From Carnegiea gigantea (lineage: Eukaryota > Streptophyta > Magnoliopsida > Caryophyllales > Cactaceae): a stretch of 64,000 bases of DNA. Of this stretch, positions 21,472 to 33,463 are shown one piece after another. Location: assembly GCA_029747015.1 (NCBI GenBank), contig JAKOGI010002167.1, forward strand, positions 53,501 to 117,500, given 5' to 3'. Position 1 is the first letter of the stretch. Every line of letters starts with the position of its first letter. The notes below the pieces were generated by a model. It saw only the letters and a program-made list of their open reading frames with translations. It was not told the DNA's origin and did no database searches. The translations under genes and the position numbers were made by a program.

Positions 21472-22330
21472 GTTATGATCATAACGGTGATCTTTGATGG
21501 GAAGAATTACGATTTGTGGGAATGGGCAGTGATGATGGCATTGAGGGCGAAAAATAAACTAGGTTTCATTGATGGGAGTCTTGAGAGACCCCTGACCAAA
21601 GAAGATGAAGAGTTTTACGAATGCCATGAGTGGGATATAGAAAACTCAATGATGTGCTATTGGCTGCTTAACGTCATCGACCCAAAACTCCGGATGACAA
21701 TGGCCTATTGTGATAGAACTAAGTGTATGTGAGATGATCCAAGAAAATGATATGCCATGGCCAACACACCAAATCCATCAACTAAAAGCGGATGTCGCAA
21801 ACTACAAACAAGGAGACATAGAGATTGGAGAGTTTTGCTCAAAGCTAATGAATTTGTGAAATGAGTTAAACAACTTTGTAAAAGTTTTGGTGTGGACATG
21901 TTCTGGATGCAGGTGTAGAGTGGCGAGCAAAATTACAACCATGCATGAGCAGGACAAGGTGCACCAATTTCTCATAGGATTAAACGACACTTCGTACTCC
22001 ACCATCCGAAGTCAAATCCTTGCGTTGGACCCCTTTCCACCCCTTGATAGGATCTTCAACGTAACACGGCAAGAGGAGAACAATAAAAGAGTTGTAATAG
22101 ATTCCGACACTTGGGGAGACTCGGCCATGGCATTTGTAGTCAAGGGGTAGCCACCGATGGTTTAAAAAGGGTTTTACAAGATTTGTGGAAGATATGGTCA
22201 TAAGGAAGCAGTCTGCTACGAAGTAATTGGGTACGCACCATGCTGAGGTACCCGTGGACAAGGACGAGGCAATCGCGGTGGCAGGAGCAACAGAGGAGGA
22301 CGAGGAGCTTCGCTTAGGAGAGGAAACAAT
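21472..22330 (+). pseudogene. Copia C gag remnant
   Basis: Begins around MIITVIFDGKNYDLWEWAVM, the usual copia gag opening (target motif Y..W). It continues through FIDGSLERP, MCYWLLNVIDP and, after frame changes, VHQFLIGLNDTSYSTIRSQI. A weak CCHC knuckle lies at about 22163-22212 (KICGRYGHKEAVCYE), followed by a Gly/Arg-rich stretch (RGNRGG). Stops at about 21730 and 22150 break it. Confidence 0.8.
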
Positions 22331-22539
22331 CGAGAAACTACTGTTGTTGTTTATAATAAAACCGGGCTAAGTGAAGGCACTACGGGCCCATGCGCTGGAG
22401 TGGGCCAATGAAGCATGCCAGGCCCAGCAGCAAGCTATAGCACAGAGATGGCCCAGGTGAAAATTATGGGCCTAATCCAAGATCAGATAAATTATTAAGC
22501 TTGATCAATACACCTAAGGTAGGGAGAAGTTATCAGGTA

Positions 22540-23460
22540 CATTATCTTAGATGTTAGGTAGCGGCGCCTCATATCATATGGCAAGTGATGTATTCGTGAT
22601 GGATAAGATTGAAAAAATAGCGCCCGTGGCAATTGGACTTCCACATATACCATGGCATACGGAAAAATCTCGGTAGCCTTGGGAGAAGGACTAAAATTGG
22701 AAAATGTCCTATGTGTACCTAAATTAAATTGCAATCTTACCTTAGTTTCTAAATTATGTAAACTATTAAATTGTGCAGTGATATACTTTGACAATTTTTG
22801 TGTGATACAGGACCGCACTTCGAGGACTCTGAATGGATCGGGTGAGCAACAAGATGGGGTTTATTATTACAAGAACACACGACCAAGATAAGTGAATGCG
22901 GTAAATGCAATATGTTTGTGGCATAGGCACCATGGGCATCCGTCAAGTGAAGTCCTATCTTTCCTTCCTCATAGTCTAGGAGTATTACATACAAAAGGTG
23001 AAAATAAAGATGATATTTGTGCGATTTGTTGTCAGGAAAAGCAGACTCAAAATCAATTTTCTATTAGCAAAAATAATACAAAGAACCTTTTTGATCTAAT
23101 ACATTGTGATATTTGGGGTCCTTATAGAACTCTTTCCTCGTGTGAAGTGCATTATTTTCTTAGTATTGTTGATAATGCTAACCGGGCCACTTGGGAATAT
23201 TTAATGAAAGATAGAACTGAAGCAAGTAAATTGTTAAGAGGATTTATAATGATGGTGAAAACTCAATTCCACTGGAAAGTGAAAGTGGTTCGAAGTGACA
23301 ATGGTTCGAAGTTTACTTCGGGCCCTATGCAATAATTCTATCGTGAACATGGAATCTTGGGAGAGAGCAGTCGTGTGGACACACCTCAACAAAATGGAAG
23401 GGTAGAACGTAAGCCTCGCCACATTTTAAATGTGGCTAGGGCTCTTAGATTCCAAGCTCT
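22540..23460 (+). pseudogene. Copia C protease and integrase remnant
   Basis: A protease-like motif GSGASYHMA near 22557 has Gly where the catalytic Asp should be. The zinc-binding HHCC region of integrase reads WHRHHGHPSSEV...CAICCQEKQ. The catalytic core is LIHCDIWGPYRT (first Asp), VVRSDNGSKFTS (second Asp) and, after a stop at 23333-23335, TPQQNGRVERK (third acidic residue). Confidence 0.8.
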
Positions 23461-24289
23461 CTTACTATTACAATTTGGGGGGGAATGCGTGCTTACCGTA
23501 ACTTAATAAATCGAACTCCAACCAAATTGCTAAAAGAAAAGTCGCCTTGTGAGTTTCTCTATGAATGTAAACCCTCATACAAAGAGATACGAGTCTTTGG
23601 TAGTTTGTGTTTTGCTTGGAGTAATGCAAGATTGAAAGACAAATTTACATTGAGGAGCTGGCGATAGAGAGTGTGTGACTTGGAGACATATGAGACATTG
23701 TGAGTAGAGATGTGATTTTATGTGAAAATCAATTTCCATTTGCAATACAAGAAAGGAAGATTTAGTGGTCTCATGAACTCTACAACAGCCATCTAAGCAG
23801 TAGACCATGTTCTTTGTCCGCCTAGCAGTGTGCTACAGAGGAAGAAGGCCGTGATTTGCCAGGATTAGTCAACGCACAGGATGGTGGACTATTTCACCAA
23901 TCTAGAGAGCCAAAAGCAAGGGGGAGTTGTGACATAGGCCCAACGGCAACATCAGGGAGCGGCCTTATACAAGAATTAGCCACCTAGGATTAAGAGACAA
24001 CGCCGCATGAGCCAACAGAGTCCAGCGTGCCCATTGCCATAACGGATTCAGGCCCATCTAATACATGAACCACACGGGCCCAAAAACCCCAGCCCATCTT
24101 CAGGACTATGTTTGTCACACTAACGAAGCTACGGAACCCGTCTTGCTTGCACATCGACTTTAAGAAGAATCCTTAGGTACACTTTATCCTATTGCAAATT
24201 ATGTCACTTGTGCTAATTTTTCTATTTCTCATCAAAATTTGCTAGCCGCTATTAGTAAAGTGATAGAACCCAAACACTATTATAAAGTG

Positions 24290-25760
24290 GTTAAGGACCC
24301 TTAATGGAGGACGGTAATGGCAGAAGAGATTCAAGCCTTAGAAAGGAATGAAACTTGGACTTTATAAGATTTGCCACCTGGAAAGAAGCCTATTAGCTAT
24401 AAGTGGGCTTATTGGGTGAAGTACAACTTAGATAAAGCAGTGCAATGACTTAAAGCCCGTTATTCTAGGTGATCATCAGGTCGAAGGGCTCGACTACAAC
24501 GAGACATTTGCTTTAGTAGGTAAGATGGCTAGTGTTCGATGCTTTTTTTCTGTGGAAGTTTCTAAGGGATGGGAGCTACACCAATTGGACATCAATTACG
24601 CATTTCTACGTGGTAATTTAAATGAGGCAGTATATATGACTTTACCTCTCAGGTTCACATGCAGTGCTCTCGGTAAGGTGTGCCGACTTCAAAAGTCTCT
24701 TTATAGGCTCTGTCAGGCACCACATTAGTGGTTTGCTAAACTTTCTACCAAGCTTTGAGAATATGGATTTGTTCACTCTTATGTAGACTATTCTCCTTTT
24801 ACTTATAAACACGGAGATGTTTTCATGGCTCTGCTAGTATATATCGATGATGTCGTTTTGGCAAGCAATGACTCCCAAGCTAGCAATGCATTCAAGACCT
24901 ATCTTTATACTTGCTTCAGCATCAAGAACCTTGGATCACTGAAGTACTTTCTTGGGATCGAGGTAGCGCACGAACCCAAGGGATTATTCATGAGCCATCA
25001 TAATATGCATTGGAAATCGTTAATGAGTGCGGGCTTCTAGGTGCTCAGCCCAGTGATACCCCCATCAAAGAAAATCACAGACTAGCCCTCGCCACTGGAC
25101 CACTTCTGAATGATGCTGTGAGATATCGAAGACTTGTTGGAAGACTGATCTATCTCACCATTACTCGCCTTGATTTATGTTATGCAATCTATATTCTATC
25201 TCAGTTCATGCAAGCTCCCTGACAGGAACATATGGCGGCGGCAAGCAAGGTGTTACATTGCATCAAAGGTCACCAGATTGTGTCATACTACTTCTTACAG
25301 ATACAAATCCACATTTATTGGCCTTTTGTGACTCTAACTAGGGTGCATGTTCGATGACAAGACGCTCGTTAACTAGATATGTGGTCACCATTAAGGGCTC
25401 TCCCATTTCATGGAAGACTGAGAAGCAAACGACTGTTTCACGATCCTTTGCCGAAGCAGAGTATCATTCTATGGCAACAATAATTGGTGAACTGGTGTGG
25501 TTAAAGGCTCTTCTTGCCTCATTGGGTGTGTTTCACATGCAAGCCGTGCATTTGTTTTGTGATAGTCAGGTTGCACATCACATTGTCAAGAATTCGGTAT
25601 TTCATTAATGCACCAAACATAATGAAATTAACTGTCATTTTGTTCGTGAATGATATCATTCAGAAGATTTGGATCTCTTCTATGTTCCTTCAAAATGCCA
25701 GCTGGTGGACATATTCATCAAGGCACTGGGGAAGCATTAGTCCCAGTACCTATGGAGCAA
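24290..25760 (+). pseudogene. Copia C reverse transcriptase and RNase H remnant
   Basis: RT motifs in order: EIQALERNETW, HQLDINYAFLRGNLNE, RLQKSLYRLCQAP, then an intact YIDD catalytic box at 24840-24851 and LGSLKYFLGIEVA. RNase H follows with MTRRSLTRYVVT, SWKTEKQTTVSRSFAEAEY (active-site Glu) and VHLFCDSQVAHHI (active-site Asp). TAG/TAA/TGA codons (for example near 24367, 24446, 24727, 24757 and 25038) and shifts at about 25040 and 25605 disable it. Confidence 0.85.
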
Positions 25761-25789
25761 CTTGGGCATGGTCAACATGTACGCGCCAA

Positions 25790-25960
25790 CTTGAGGGGGA
25801 GTGATAAGGAAACAAATATTTGTGATAATATTGTGATACTCTTTGTGATAATTTGTATTATCTTTTCCTTATTTTAAGTGCCTTGATCGGCAAACTACAA
25901 CAACTTGTGCATGTATATATATTTCATTTTTTTGTAAGCCAATGATCAAGGGAATAAGAA
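25790..25960 (+). repeat. Copia C polypurine tract and 3' LTR
   Basis: CTTGAGGGGGAG (25790-25801) is a polypurine tract directly before TGATAAGGAAAC at 25802. Similarity to the 5' LTR stops near 25960, so the 3' end may be truncated. Confidence 0.75.
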
Positions 25961-26655
25961 CAATGTTTTCGTGAGTTAGTTGCAACTTGTTGATTGAAGG
26001 TACATTAGATGTCAACACCTTCCAACTCTAACTTATTTATTGCAAATTATTATTTTACTAGTTTAAATTATTTTCTTAGTCTTAGGGATCCGTAATGGCA
26101 TTATCATTATTGCCATGGTGATCACTTGGGGGCTTCTACTACCTAGTCCTACCATGAACATGTGTTATCATTATCTTATCATTTAACTTATGTGTGGCAG
26201 CATTTGTCAATCGGGATACCTTGTGACGTCGGAAAAAGTTTTATCGTTATTACCTCTTTGCCCTTTTTTAGCATTATATTCTTTGTAACTGCTTTAACAT
26301 GTTGGGTCTACTATAGTGAGATTCCATTCTCATATTTGGACTGTTTTATGTTTTCAGGTTGATTACTTGATGGGGCCCTTTCATGAACTGGTGGGATTAG
26401 TCATTTTGATTGATTGTAGAGTCATTAAATTTTATTACTATAATTATGATAATTTAGTTTTGTGTCATTTTGTTAGTTGGAGTTTAACTTGAGTTTTAAT
26501 AAGGTTGTAATTAGCTTAAGTTGTTAGGAATAAAATTATTATTATTAGATTTATTCACCTTGCACGACTCGAAGATATGTGGCATGACGTCCTAGAAACT
26601 AAGATTTTTTGGTGCTGGAATTAATTTTGTCAATATGTAATTGCTCCAATTTTTT
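25961..26655. other. Intergenic, no gene seen
   Basis: AT-rich DNA with no ORF above 66 codons and no similarity I recognise. It ends where RNase H-like codons begin. Confidence 0.5.
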
Positions 26656-26659
26656 GGGT

Positions 26660-27187
26660 GTCACAATCCATGACTTTTAGTGGCATTGAAGCCACTGTGC
26701 AAGGTGAATGTAGAAGGCCTGAGTCAGGTTTGTGGAAAGTTAATTTCAATAGACCTAAACTAAGGTCATGGTTTTTAGGGGGTGGCAATAATTTGAGATA
26801 GCAAAGGTGATGCAATGGAATCTATAGTCTTGTAAGACACTTGTTTCCTTAGCCCAGGTAATGAGAATGCTCATGCTTGTCGATATGCTATTCTCATAGC
26901 CCAACAAAATGGTCTTAAGAACATGGCTGTTGATGGAGATTGTCACTTTTTTATGTCGAAGCTTAAGAAGATGGAAACCCTTGCCTTTGAATTTTGTCTT
27001 TTGATTGATGATATTATTATCTTGGCAGCAATTTTGATTTTTGTGACTTTTCTTTTGTTAATAGGGAGAAAAACCAAGTAGCTCATTATCTTGATCATCT
27101 TCAACAGTATGTCTCGAGTTCATGCATTTGGCTTAAAGAAGGTCCAAATTGTGTCTTTGGTCTAGCACTAAGGGACATTTTTTTATG
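26660..27187 (+). pseudogene. RNase H-like (RVT_3-type) pseudogene fragment
   Basis: Reading across frames on the + strand gives the order typical of plant RVT_3 RNase H-like domains: GLWKVNFNRPKLR then a GGG turn, NENAHACRYAILIAQQNGLK, NMAVDGDCHFFMSKLK (second active-site-like Asp), LLIDDIIIL, and after a frame change NREKNQVAHYLDHLQ and EGPNCVFGLALRDIF. Such domains occur at LINE C-termini and in stand-alone plant genes. Stops near 26800-26850 and a shift at about 27030 show it is not functional. No upstream reverse transcriptase is visible, so I cannot tell which source it came from. Confidence 0.65.
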
Positions 27188-27670
27188 ATCTAAATAATGA
27201 TTAGTGAAATCTTCTCCTTTTGGTGATCAAAAAAGAGGGGGAAAAAACTTTCTAGATGAAGAAAAAAATTTGTGACTTTAAATATTTAATAAGAAATAGC
27301 ACTATATCTTTCCAATTACAGGTTATGCGAATTTTCTTTGCATAGTTGTTAGTCCCAAGTAAGTTAAATCACCTTAGAATGGGGATAATAGGGTGATAAT
27401 AGATCAATGAAGTTCACATTTGAACACAAAATATAGCTAGATATAGCAAACATGAGGATACTAAACAATAAAATCAAGGACACTGAAATTTTACATCAAG
27501 GGAGTTGAGCAGAGACAGTAAAATAGAAAGTAGTGCGCACATGGTTTGTTCACAAGTTTAATCCCTCAACTAGCTACATCCCCGCCTGAGGATTCAATCA
27601 ACTTAAATTAATCTACTCCAAGAGAATACAATAACAAGCATCCACCAAAGGACCTTGATAATAATACAAT
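27188..27670. other. Intergenic, no gene seen
   Basis: AT-rich. No repeat ends or coding pattern recognised. Confidence 0.5.
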
Positions 27671-28205
27671 CAGGGATGATAAGGGAGCAGGTAGGGGGCG
27701 GGTTGAGTCGCGCCCACACCTTTCAAAAATTGTACCATACCCGTACCTATATCCATTGGGTATTAAAAAAGGAAACTCATGCTCATTGAGTTTTGCGGGT
27801 TGGATTCACATAGAAAACGAAGAGTAATACTCATATGTAATGCATATTCAAGTACAATATGCATTCAGTTCCTTATATGATTACAAAGTTGTGGTACTTT
27901 AGGAGTATATTTATTTGGAAATGTCAAATCAAGCACATTATTCACCAACTCTTTGCTAGATGGGTTTCGATTGGAATTCTACGAATTAGACCAAATAATC
28001 TGTTCATTCTATTATAAAAATAGGTATAGATGGGGCATCGGTATGGGGTGAGTGAGGCCTACACCCATACGCATACTCATACCCGTATTCATTTTTCAAT
28101 ATCTATCCTATACCTATTTAAAACCCATTTTCACCGCCCATTTAGGTTTTAAATAGGGTGGGTTTCCTAGGTTTTAAATGCGACTAAGTTTTATTATCAT
28201 CCCTA
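27671..28205. mobile_element. hAT-like non-autonomous element (535 bp)
   Basis: Ends are CAGGGATGATAA and TTATCATCCCTA, inverted with one mismatch at the outermost base. Subterminal DNA is rich in GGCGGGT and ACCCGTACC-type words, the same style as the element at 62531-63109. Flanking 8-mers (AATACAAT and AACCCAGC) match poorly, so no target duplication is claimed. No transposase is encoded. Confidence 0.65.
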
Positions 28206-29149
28206 AACCCAGCCTTTAAGACCTCTTTTGAAATAATTTCTCCTAAGTTTACACGTAGTAAGGACAACACTTCCTGTCAACCCTTTTACATGCCTGCAAG
28301 CAGGATTCTCCTAACCCTTTTGACAAGGATTCTCAAATATATGTACAAAGATTACACCTATTTGGAAGTTAGTCACTCAAAAGTACAATGACACTTAGAA
28401 TATGAGTTTAGCTATTTATGTGTTGTGTACTTTTCTTCTTCAACAGAGTTCCCTATTTATAGGGTAAAAGAAATCCCATTGTATGCTTAAAATATTTTGC
28501 TGGATGCTTCTCTCTAATAGCTACCAACTGGTTCAAGGGCCTTGATTTCTTTTCACTTTTTCGACAATTGCCCAGTTAGTTCTCGACATCTGCATGGCTC
28601 GGGAATGTAGTTCTGTAGCCTTGAATTAATGTGTTAACTATTGCATTCCTCTTTTGATAAGTGATATACCACTCTTTCAACCTCTGATGTTGACATCTTC
28701 CACTTTTGGCATAGTTGACCTATAGTTATCACTTTCAACAAAAGTGTTTTCAACCCTTCCCTGATTTGGATTGATTTGAATCTACTTTATCAACTTCCCC
28801 GTTGTAAGAAGCTGTTATATCATGAAACTGACAAAGTTAATCTTGCTTATTTGAAGATTGTTTAGTAAGTAATTAAAAAGATTACTAATTAATTAGTTTA
28901 TTTAACTTAATTTTTGCCTATTATAGTAAATAGTTGTTTCTCCAAAGAGCAGGACGCATAGCCAAATTTTATGTAAGTGATGAACACCTTTTAGTACTAA
29001 AATTTCAGTTATATTTCCTTATCATGGAATTAAATATAACAATAAGTTTCATATAATGAACGCATACCCTAATTCCAAAACATGGCAACTAATTAGAGCA
29101 ACACAAAATTCATTTTAAGACTGATTCAACTTACACCAATTTCATGACT
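28206..29149. other. Intergenic, no gene seen
   Basis: AT-rich DNA up to the LARD insertion point. Nothing recognised. Confidence 0.5.
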
Positions 29150-29154
29150 ATAAC
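29150..29154. repeat. Target-site duplication (left) of the LARD composite
   Basis: ATAAC here and ATAAC at 46800-46804 flank the outermost LTR ends exactly. Confidence 0.9.
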
Positions 29155-29722
29155 TGTAACGCCCCCAGCCCCTAGGCCAGAAGCGTTACGGTTTCCTAAC
29201 TTCTTACTTAAATCCTGGGACGAAATGGGCAGAGTTCCCCCTAAAAACTGACCATTTCCAGGCTAAAAGCCTTACAATAAGTCCCTTTAAATCAACGGAA
29301 GCGCAAACATTTGAAACATAGCTCAACGGCCACACGCCGGAGTTCATAACTCAACGAGCCACTCGCTCGGAGTACACCAACCAGATTGATTTATGAATAA
29401 ATAAGAAATGAAAGATACAACTCAATGGTTAACAAAACCGGAGAATTAAGATTTACATCCCAAAACATAGCTAAATTAAATCAAGAAGACATCTAACTAA
29501 CTTGATGGTTGGCTCAGGCGGCCATACACAGAGCGACCTTTATACCATATGCATTACATGAACTAGAATAATCGTTTACAGACCTTTATAACCTAAAAGT
29601 ACATTACATGACTTCATTAAACACGTAAGATCCCTTCCAATGAGCACATACGACGCCTTGTAAGCAACAATAGGTTTCTTCTGGACTTATCTGACTCAAC
29701 TTCTTCCTGTCAGAAAGAAAAC

Positions 29723-31350
29723 CTGGGGAAAAGGGGAAAGAATAGTGGAATGAGCAACCACACGCTCAGTGAGTGTCCCCCAACCCCCTTAAAACCAAAA
29801 CCGTTGCAAGCAATACTATCCTTGCTAGTCACATATCACGTTTCCATACTTTACTATCATAATAGATATTCATAGAACCTTTATGGGAGGATCACTAAAC
29901 ATAAACTTCACTTCGACCACCCGATCATATTTCTAGGTTCCTCAACGACGGAGTTCTTTACTAGCAAGCAGTTAGGCATGTGAGTATCGAAGGCTAAGTA
30001 TAAGGATCTTTTCTTTTCATAACATAACTTCCTATTACTCCATTTGAACTACACATGAACCCTCAATCATATGATGTGTATATAAGGTTATCCGTTTTCA
30101 TAAATGCACTTTTCTTGGCATTTCATTCATATGATATACATATCACACACATAAACACATATCAACGTTCATTCTTTTAGGAAGAGACGCCTTCATTCAT
30201 AGAATTTTCACGTGCTATAACTTTCTTTCTCATCTCGTACACTTTAAATCAGACAGATTTGCTATGGATAAGAATGATGCCACATAAGATTGGAATCCAC
30301 GTTCAACCATACTTAAGAATCATTCATAATGCATCCATTGAAAGCTTCCCTTTAATACACAGGCTAAGAATCCACATTCATCATATTTAAGAACATTTTC
30401 TTTAAATCGGCAATGAAACTTTCTTTGCACATTGAAAGCATTTCATACCCTTGAGGTTCTCAATCTTTTGAAAGAGTTTACATTTCGCATTCGTCGTAAA
30501 ACGACCCTTGTATGCATTTCATATTCATTCCATGCGGCCTCTTTGGGCCCATAAAACATTCCTTTTCTTTAAAACATATAAAATGGCAAAGGCCAATTGC
30601 TTTTCTTCACTTAGTACGAAAGTACTTCTGGCATAAGATCATTACAGGGTGCTGATTGGGTGAGAACTATTCTCGACCCCATAGTGAGACCTAACGCTCA
30701 CGCTTAAGCTCTTACCCCCGGGATGGCTACATATAACATATCGGACCATTACATTAGCCCTCGTCATGGCCTCTAGGGTTTATCCGGACTTATCCCCTAG
30801 GTTAACATTACATCATATCATATTGTCCGCAGCACATTATCTTAGCCACTTAAGGCGTATCGGTCATAACGGCTAGTAATTTTCCGTTTCAAACAATAAA
30901 ATCATTCAACGTATAATTCCCATCTCCCTTTTGTTAAAAACGTTTTAGGGATTCCTCCAAACACTATTTGAATAGCTAAAATAGGTCATAGCTCGTTACT
31001 AGACATGGCTATTATTCATTTAAAACACATGAAAAGTCATTTGCTAAAACGTCACCCTTCCACACGCATGTTACATTTTAGACATACAAGAAAAAAAGGA
31101 ATACATATATCACATTTAAACACTTCGTAATCATTTCAACACAATGAGCCACACATGGCCTCGCAATCCACACGATTGCGGTAATTTCACAACCCGACCT
31201 CCCTCCTCACAAGCACCGTACCACAGGACCTCGAACGCTCATGATTCTTTCCTCAAACCATCCAACTACCAATTCGATTCATCGTTTCATTAATCACAAC
31301 ATATTATCCTATTAGCTTATAAAAATAAAGGGTGAAGTTTAGGGTCTTAC
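29723..31350 (-). other. Candidate intron inside the LARD LTR
   Basis: On the minus strand, GGATGCTCAG/GTAAGACC at 31351/31350 is a near-perfect 5' splice site. A pyrimidine-rich TTTCCCCTTTTCCCCAG ends at 29723 as a 3' splice site. The same pair occurs in the other two LTRs. Splicing is inferred from sequence only. Confidence 0.35.
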
Positions 31351-31519
31351 CTGAGCATCCAGCACCATTCAGCGGTGCGCTACAACAAGCGTTCATATGG
31401 CCACATTTATTCATGAATCGACAACACTTTATTCAATAAATCAAACATAATTTGATTCTAAGCATATACGATACATTTCGAAGCAACTTTCCTAAGCATG
31501 AATGTACAGAGAATAAAGG

Positions 31520-32300
31520 TTCGAGTGAAAACTAAACATATTTCAATAGCTTCGAATTTAATTCGTTTACATGCATTAGTTAGTTTAACTCGAGTCGAAC
31601 CTAAACATGTTTATATTAACTTCGAGATTAATTCCTTTAACATGCATTAGCTAATCCACTTGATTCGAAGCTAAACACATTTCATTAACCTCAAAATTAG
31701 CTCATTTGCACGCATCGGTTAATCAATTCGAATGGAGGCTAAACACGTTAAAAGGACTTCGATTTTAACCCTTTTTCATGTATTAGCTAAATAACTTGAA
31801 TAGAAGCTAAGCATGTTAACACAACTTCGATTTTAATTCTCTTTCGCACGTTATCTCATTAACTTGAGTCGACGCTAAACATGTTAATATAACGTCGTTT
31901 TTAATTCTTTTTCGTGGATCAACTAATTAACTTGAATCGATGCTAAACACGTTAAATTAACTTTGAATTAGCATCTCAAGCATGAATTACATTCATTGTT
32001 TCGAATCGACGCTAAACACATTTAAATTACTTCGAATTAACATCTTAAGCATGAATTACATTCATTGTTTCGAATCGACGCTAAACATATTTAAATTACT
32101 TCAAATTAACAACTCAGGCATGATTCACGTTTATTGGTTCGAATTGAAGCTAAACGCACATAATTTGCATCAATTTACAATCTCAGGCATCCATTAGCTA
32201 CATGCATTCGAATTAACGCTAAACACGTATAAGTCACTTCGAATCACAATCATAGGCATCCATTAAGTACATGAATCAAACCTAAGCAGGTATAGCTCAC
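31520..32300 (-). repeat. 68-69-bp tandem repeats in LARD LTR 1
   Basis: About 12 diverged units, best tracked by the + strand word GAAGCTAAACAC or GACGCTAAACAC. The GCT lies at 31738, 31806, 31874, 31942, 32011, 32080, 32149 and 32218, spaced 68 or 69 bp. Each unit also has TTCGAATTA and CATGCATTA-like words. Confidence 0.85.
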
Positions 32301-33450
32301 TTCTTGCCATTTCTAACGCATTTAACAAACCCTAACTTAACATGCAACATCAATCTGCTGAAATTCGTTTGAAAAATTAATATCAGTTTAGGAGGCGAAG
32401 AACACCCACCTCGATACCACGCTAGAGACACGCAATTTAGCTTGATTTGAGGCCAAAATCGAACACCAAAAGCCAGATGCTCCTCTGCTCTTCGCGCGTG
32501 AATCGACTAGCCCAAACCCAAAAACCCTAACTTGTGGCTTTTTGAGAAATTTAAGCATGGTTAAGGAGGATTCAAGGTGGGGATTCAATTTAAAGGAGTT
32601 GAGAAGTTCGAACGCACCGTGCATGCATGATTTCGATCGCGTATCCGGCCGTCCTTGCGCCAGAATCGGCCCAGCCATGGCCGATTTTCGCTCAGCCTCG
32701 GCACAGGTTGGTCGCCGGCAGCCAGGGGAGGCGGATTGGGGCTTGGAACCGGCGAGTATAGCGTGTGTGAGGTGAGGAGATGAGGGAGACGGTGGTGGCT
32801 TTTGGGCGGTGGTGGACGCGTGGTGTGGGGGACCGTTCGCCCCTTTCTCTCGCCGGTGACGCGTGCTGGCCGGCGGCAGCGCCAGGTGGCCGGTCGCCGG
32901 TGAGAGAGAGAGAGAGAGAGAGTGAGAGAGATGGGCTAGAGAGAGAGAGAGCGTGCGGTGAGAAGGGGGGGTCGGGGTCTCTCGACTTCGGTCCCCCTTT
33001 TCTCCCTTTTCAATCTCTTTTTTTTTTTGGTTTGTTTTGGGTTAAACTAACAACGTTCAACTAAAACCGCTAGTCCAATCTCAAATGTCTTGTTCTAAAC
33101 TCAAATCGATACATAACCCTTCATCAATTATTCAAACCCAAATACGTCGAAGTTCGATTTAATAAGCCTCGAAACTAATTCTAAGGTTGAAAACCTAATC
33201 GTTTTCAGGAAACGACTAAATAAATCGAATAACGACTAAATTGAATTATCGATATAATTTAAAGGCATAAATGGTACGAATTGACTTTGAAATCAATAGT
33301 AGCAATAATAATATCCTTTTTAATAAAAGTATAGCTCCCAAAAGCACATCGATTAATAATTTAACTCATACGGTTACTAAAAATACGATTTTAGAACGTA
33401 AAAAGGACATTTAATTAGCTTAACGGAAAACGAAAATGCGGGGTGTTACA

Positions 33451-33463
33451 CTCTTCCTCCCTT
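33451..33463 (-). other. LARD polypurine tract
   Basis: On the minus strand AAGGGAGGAAGAG directly precedes the LTR start TGTAACACC. The second copy, at 40124 onward, has one extra G. Confidence 0.8.

Larger units (their letters stand above)
21152..25960 (+). mobile_element. Copia C, decayed Ty1/copia retrotransposon
   Basis: Flanking repeats starting TGATAAGGAAA lie 4650 bp apart (21152 and 25802). Between them are a tRNA-Met primer site, gag, protease, integrase, reverse transcriptase and RNase H in copia order (integrase before RT). All domains carry stops or frameshifts, and about 0.8 kb between integrase and RT (about 23480-24290) is mostly unreadable. I find no clear target duplication. 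The element starts 31 bp beyond the end of the LTR array. Confidence 0.85.
29155..33450 (-). repeat. LARD LTR 1 (left)
   Basis: 4296 bp. On the minus strand it has a GC-rich, CT-repeat block (about 32990-32600) followed by 68-69-bp repeats and AT-rich DNA. It carries private variants against the other two LTRs, for example GGCCATACACAGAG at about 29520 where both others read GGCCATATAGAG. Confidence 0.92.

Noticed and set aside
31982..32197. 71-residue + strand ORF with an internal repeat, present in all three LARD LTRs
   Set aside because: It is a translation of the 68-69-bp tandem repeats on the strand opposite to the element; no coding signal.
31520..32300. 68-bp repeats as a CRISPR-like array
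   Set aside because: Units are contiguous and diverged with no spacers, and the DNA is a eukaryotic LTR.
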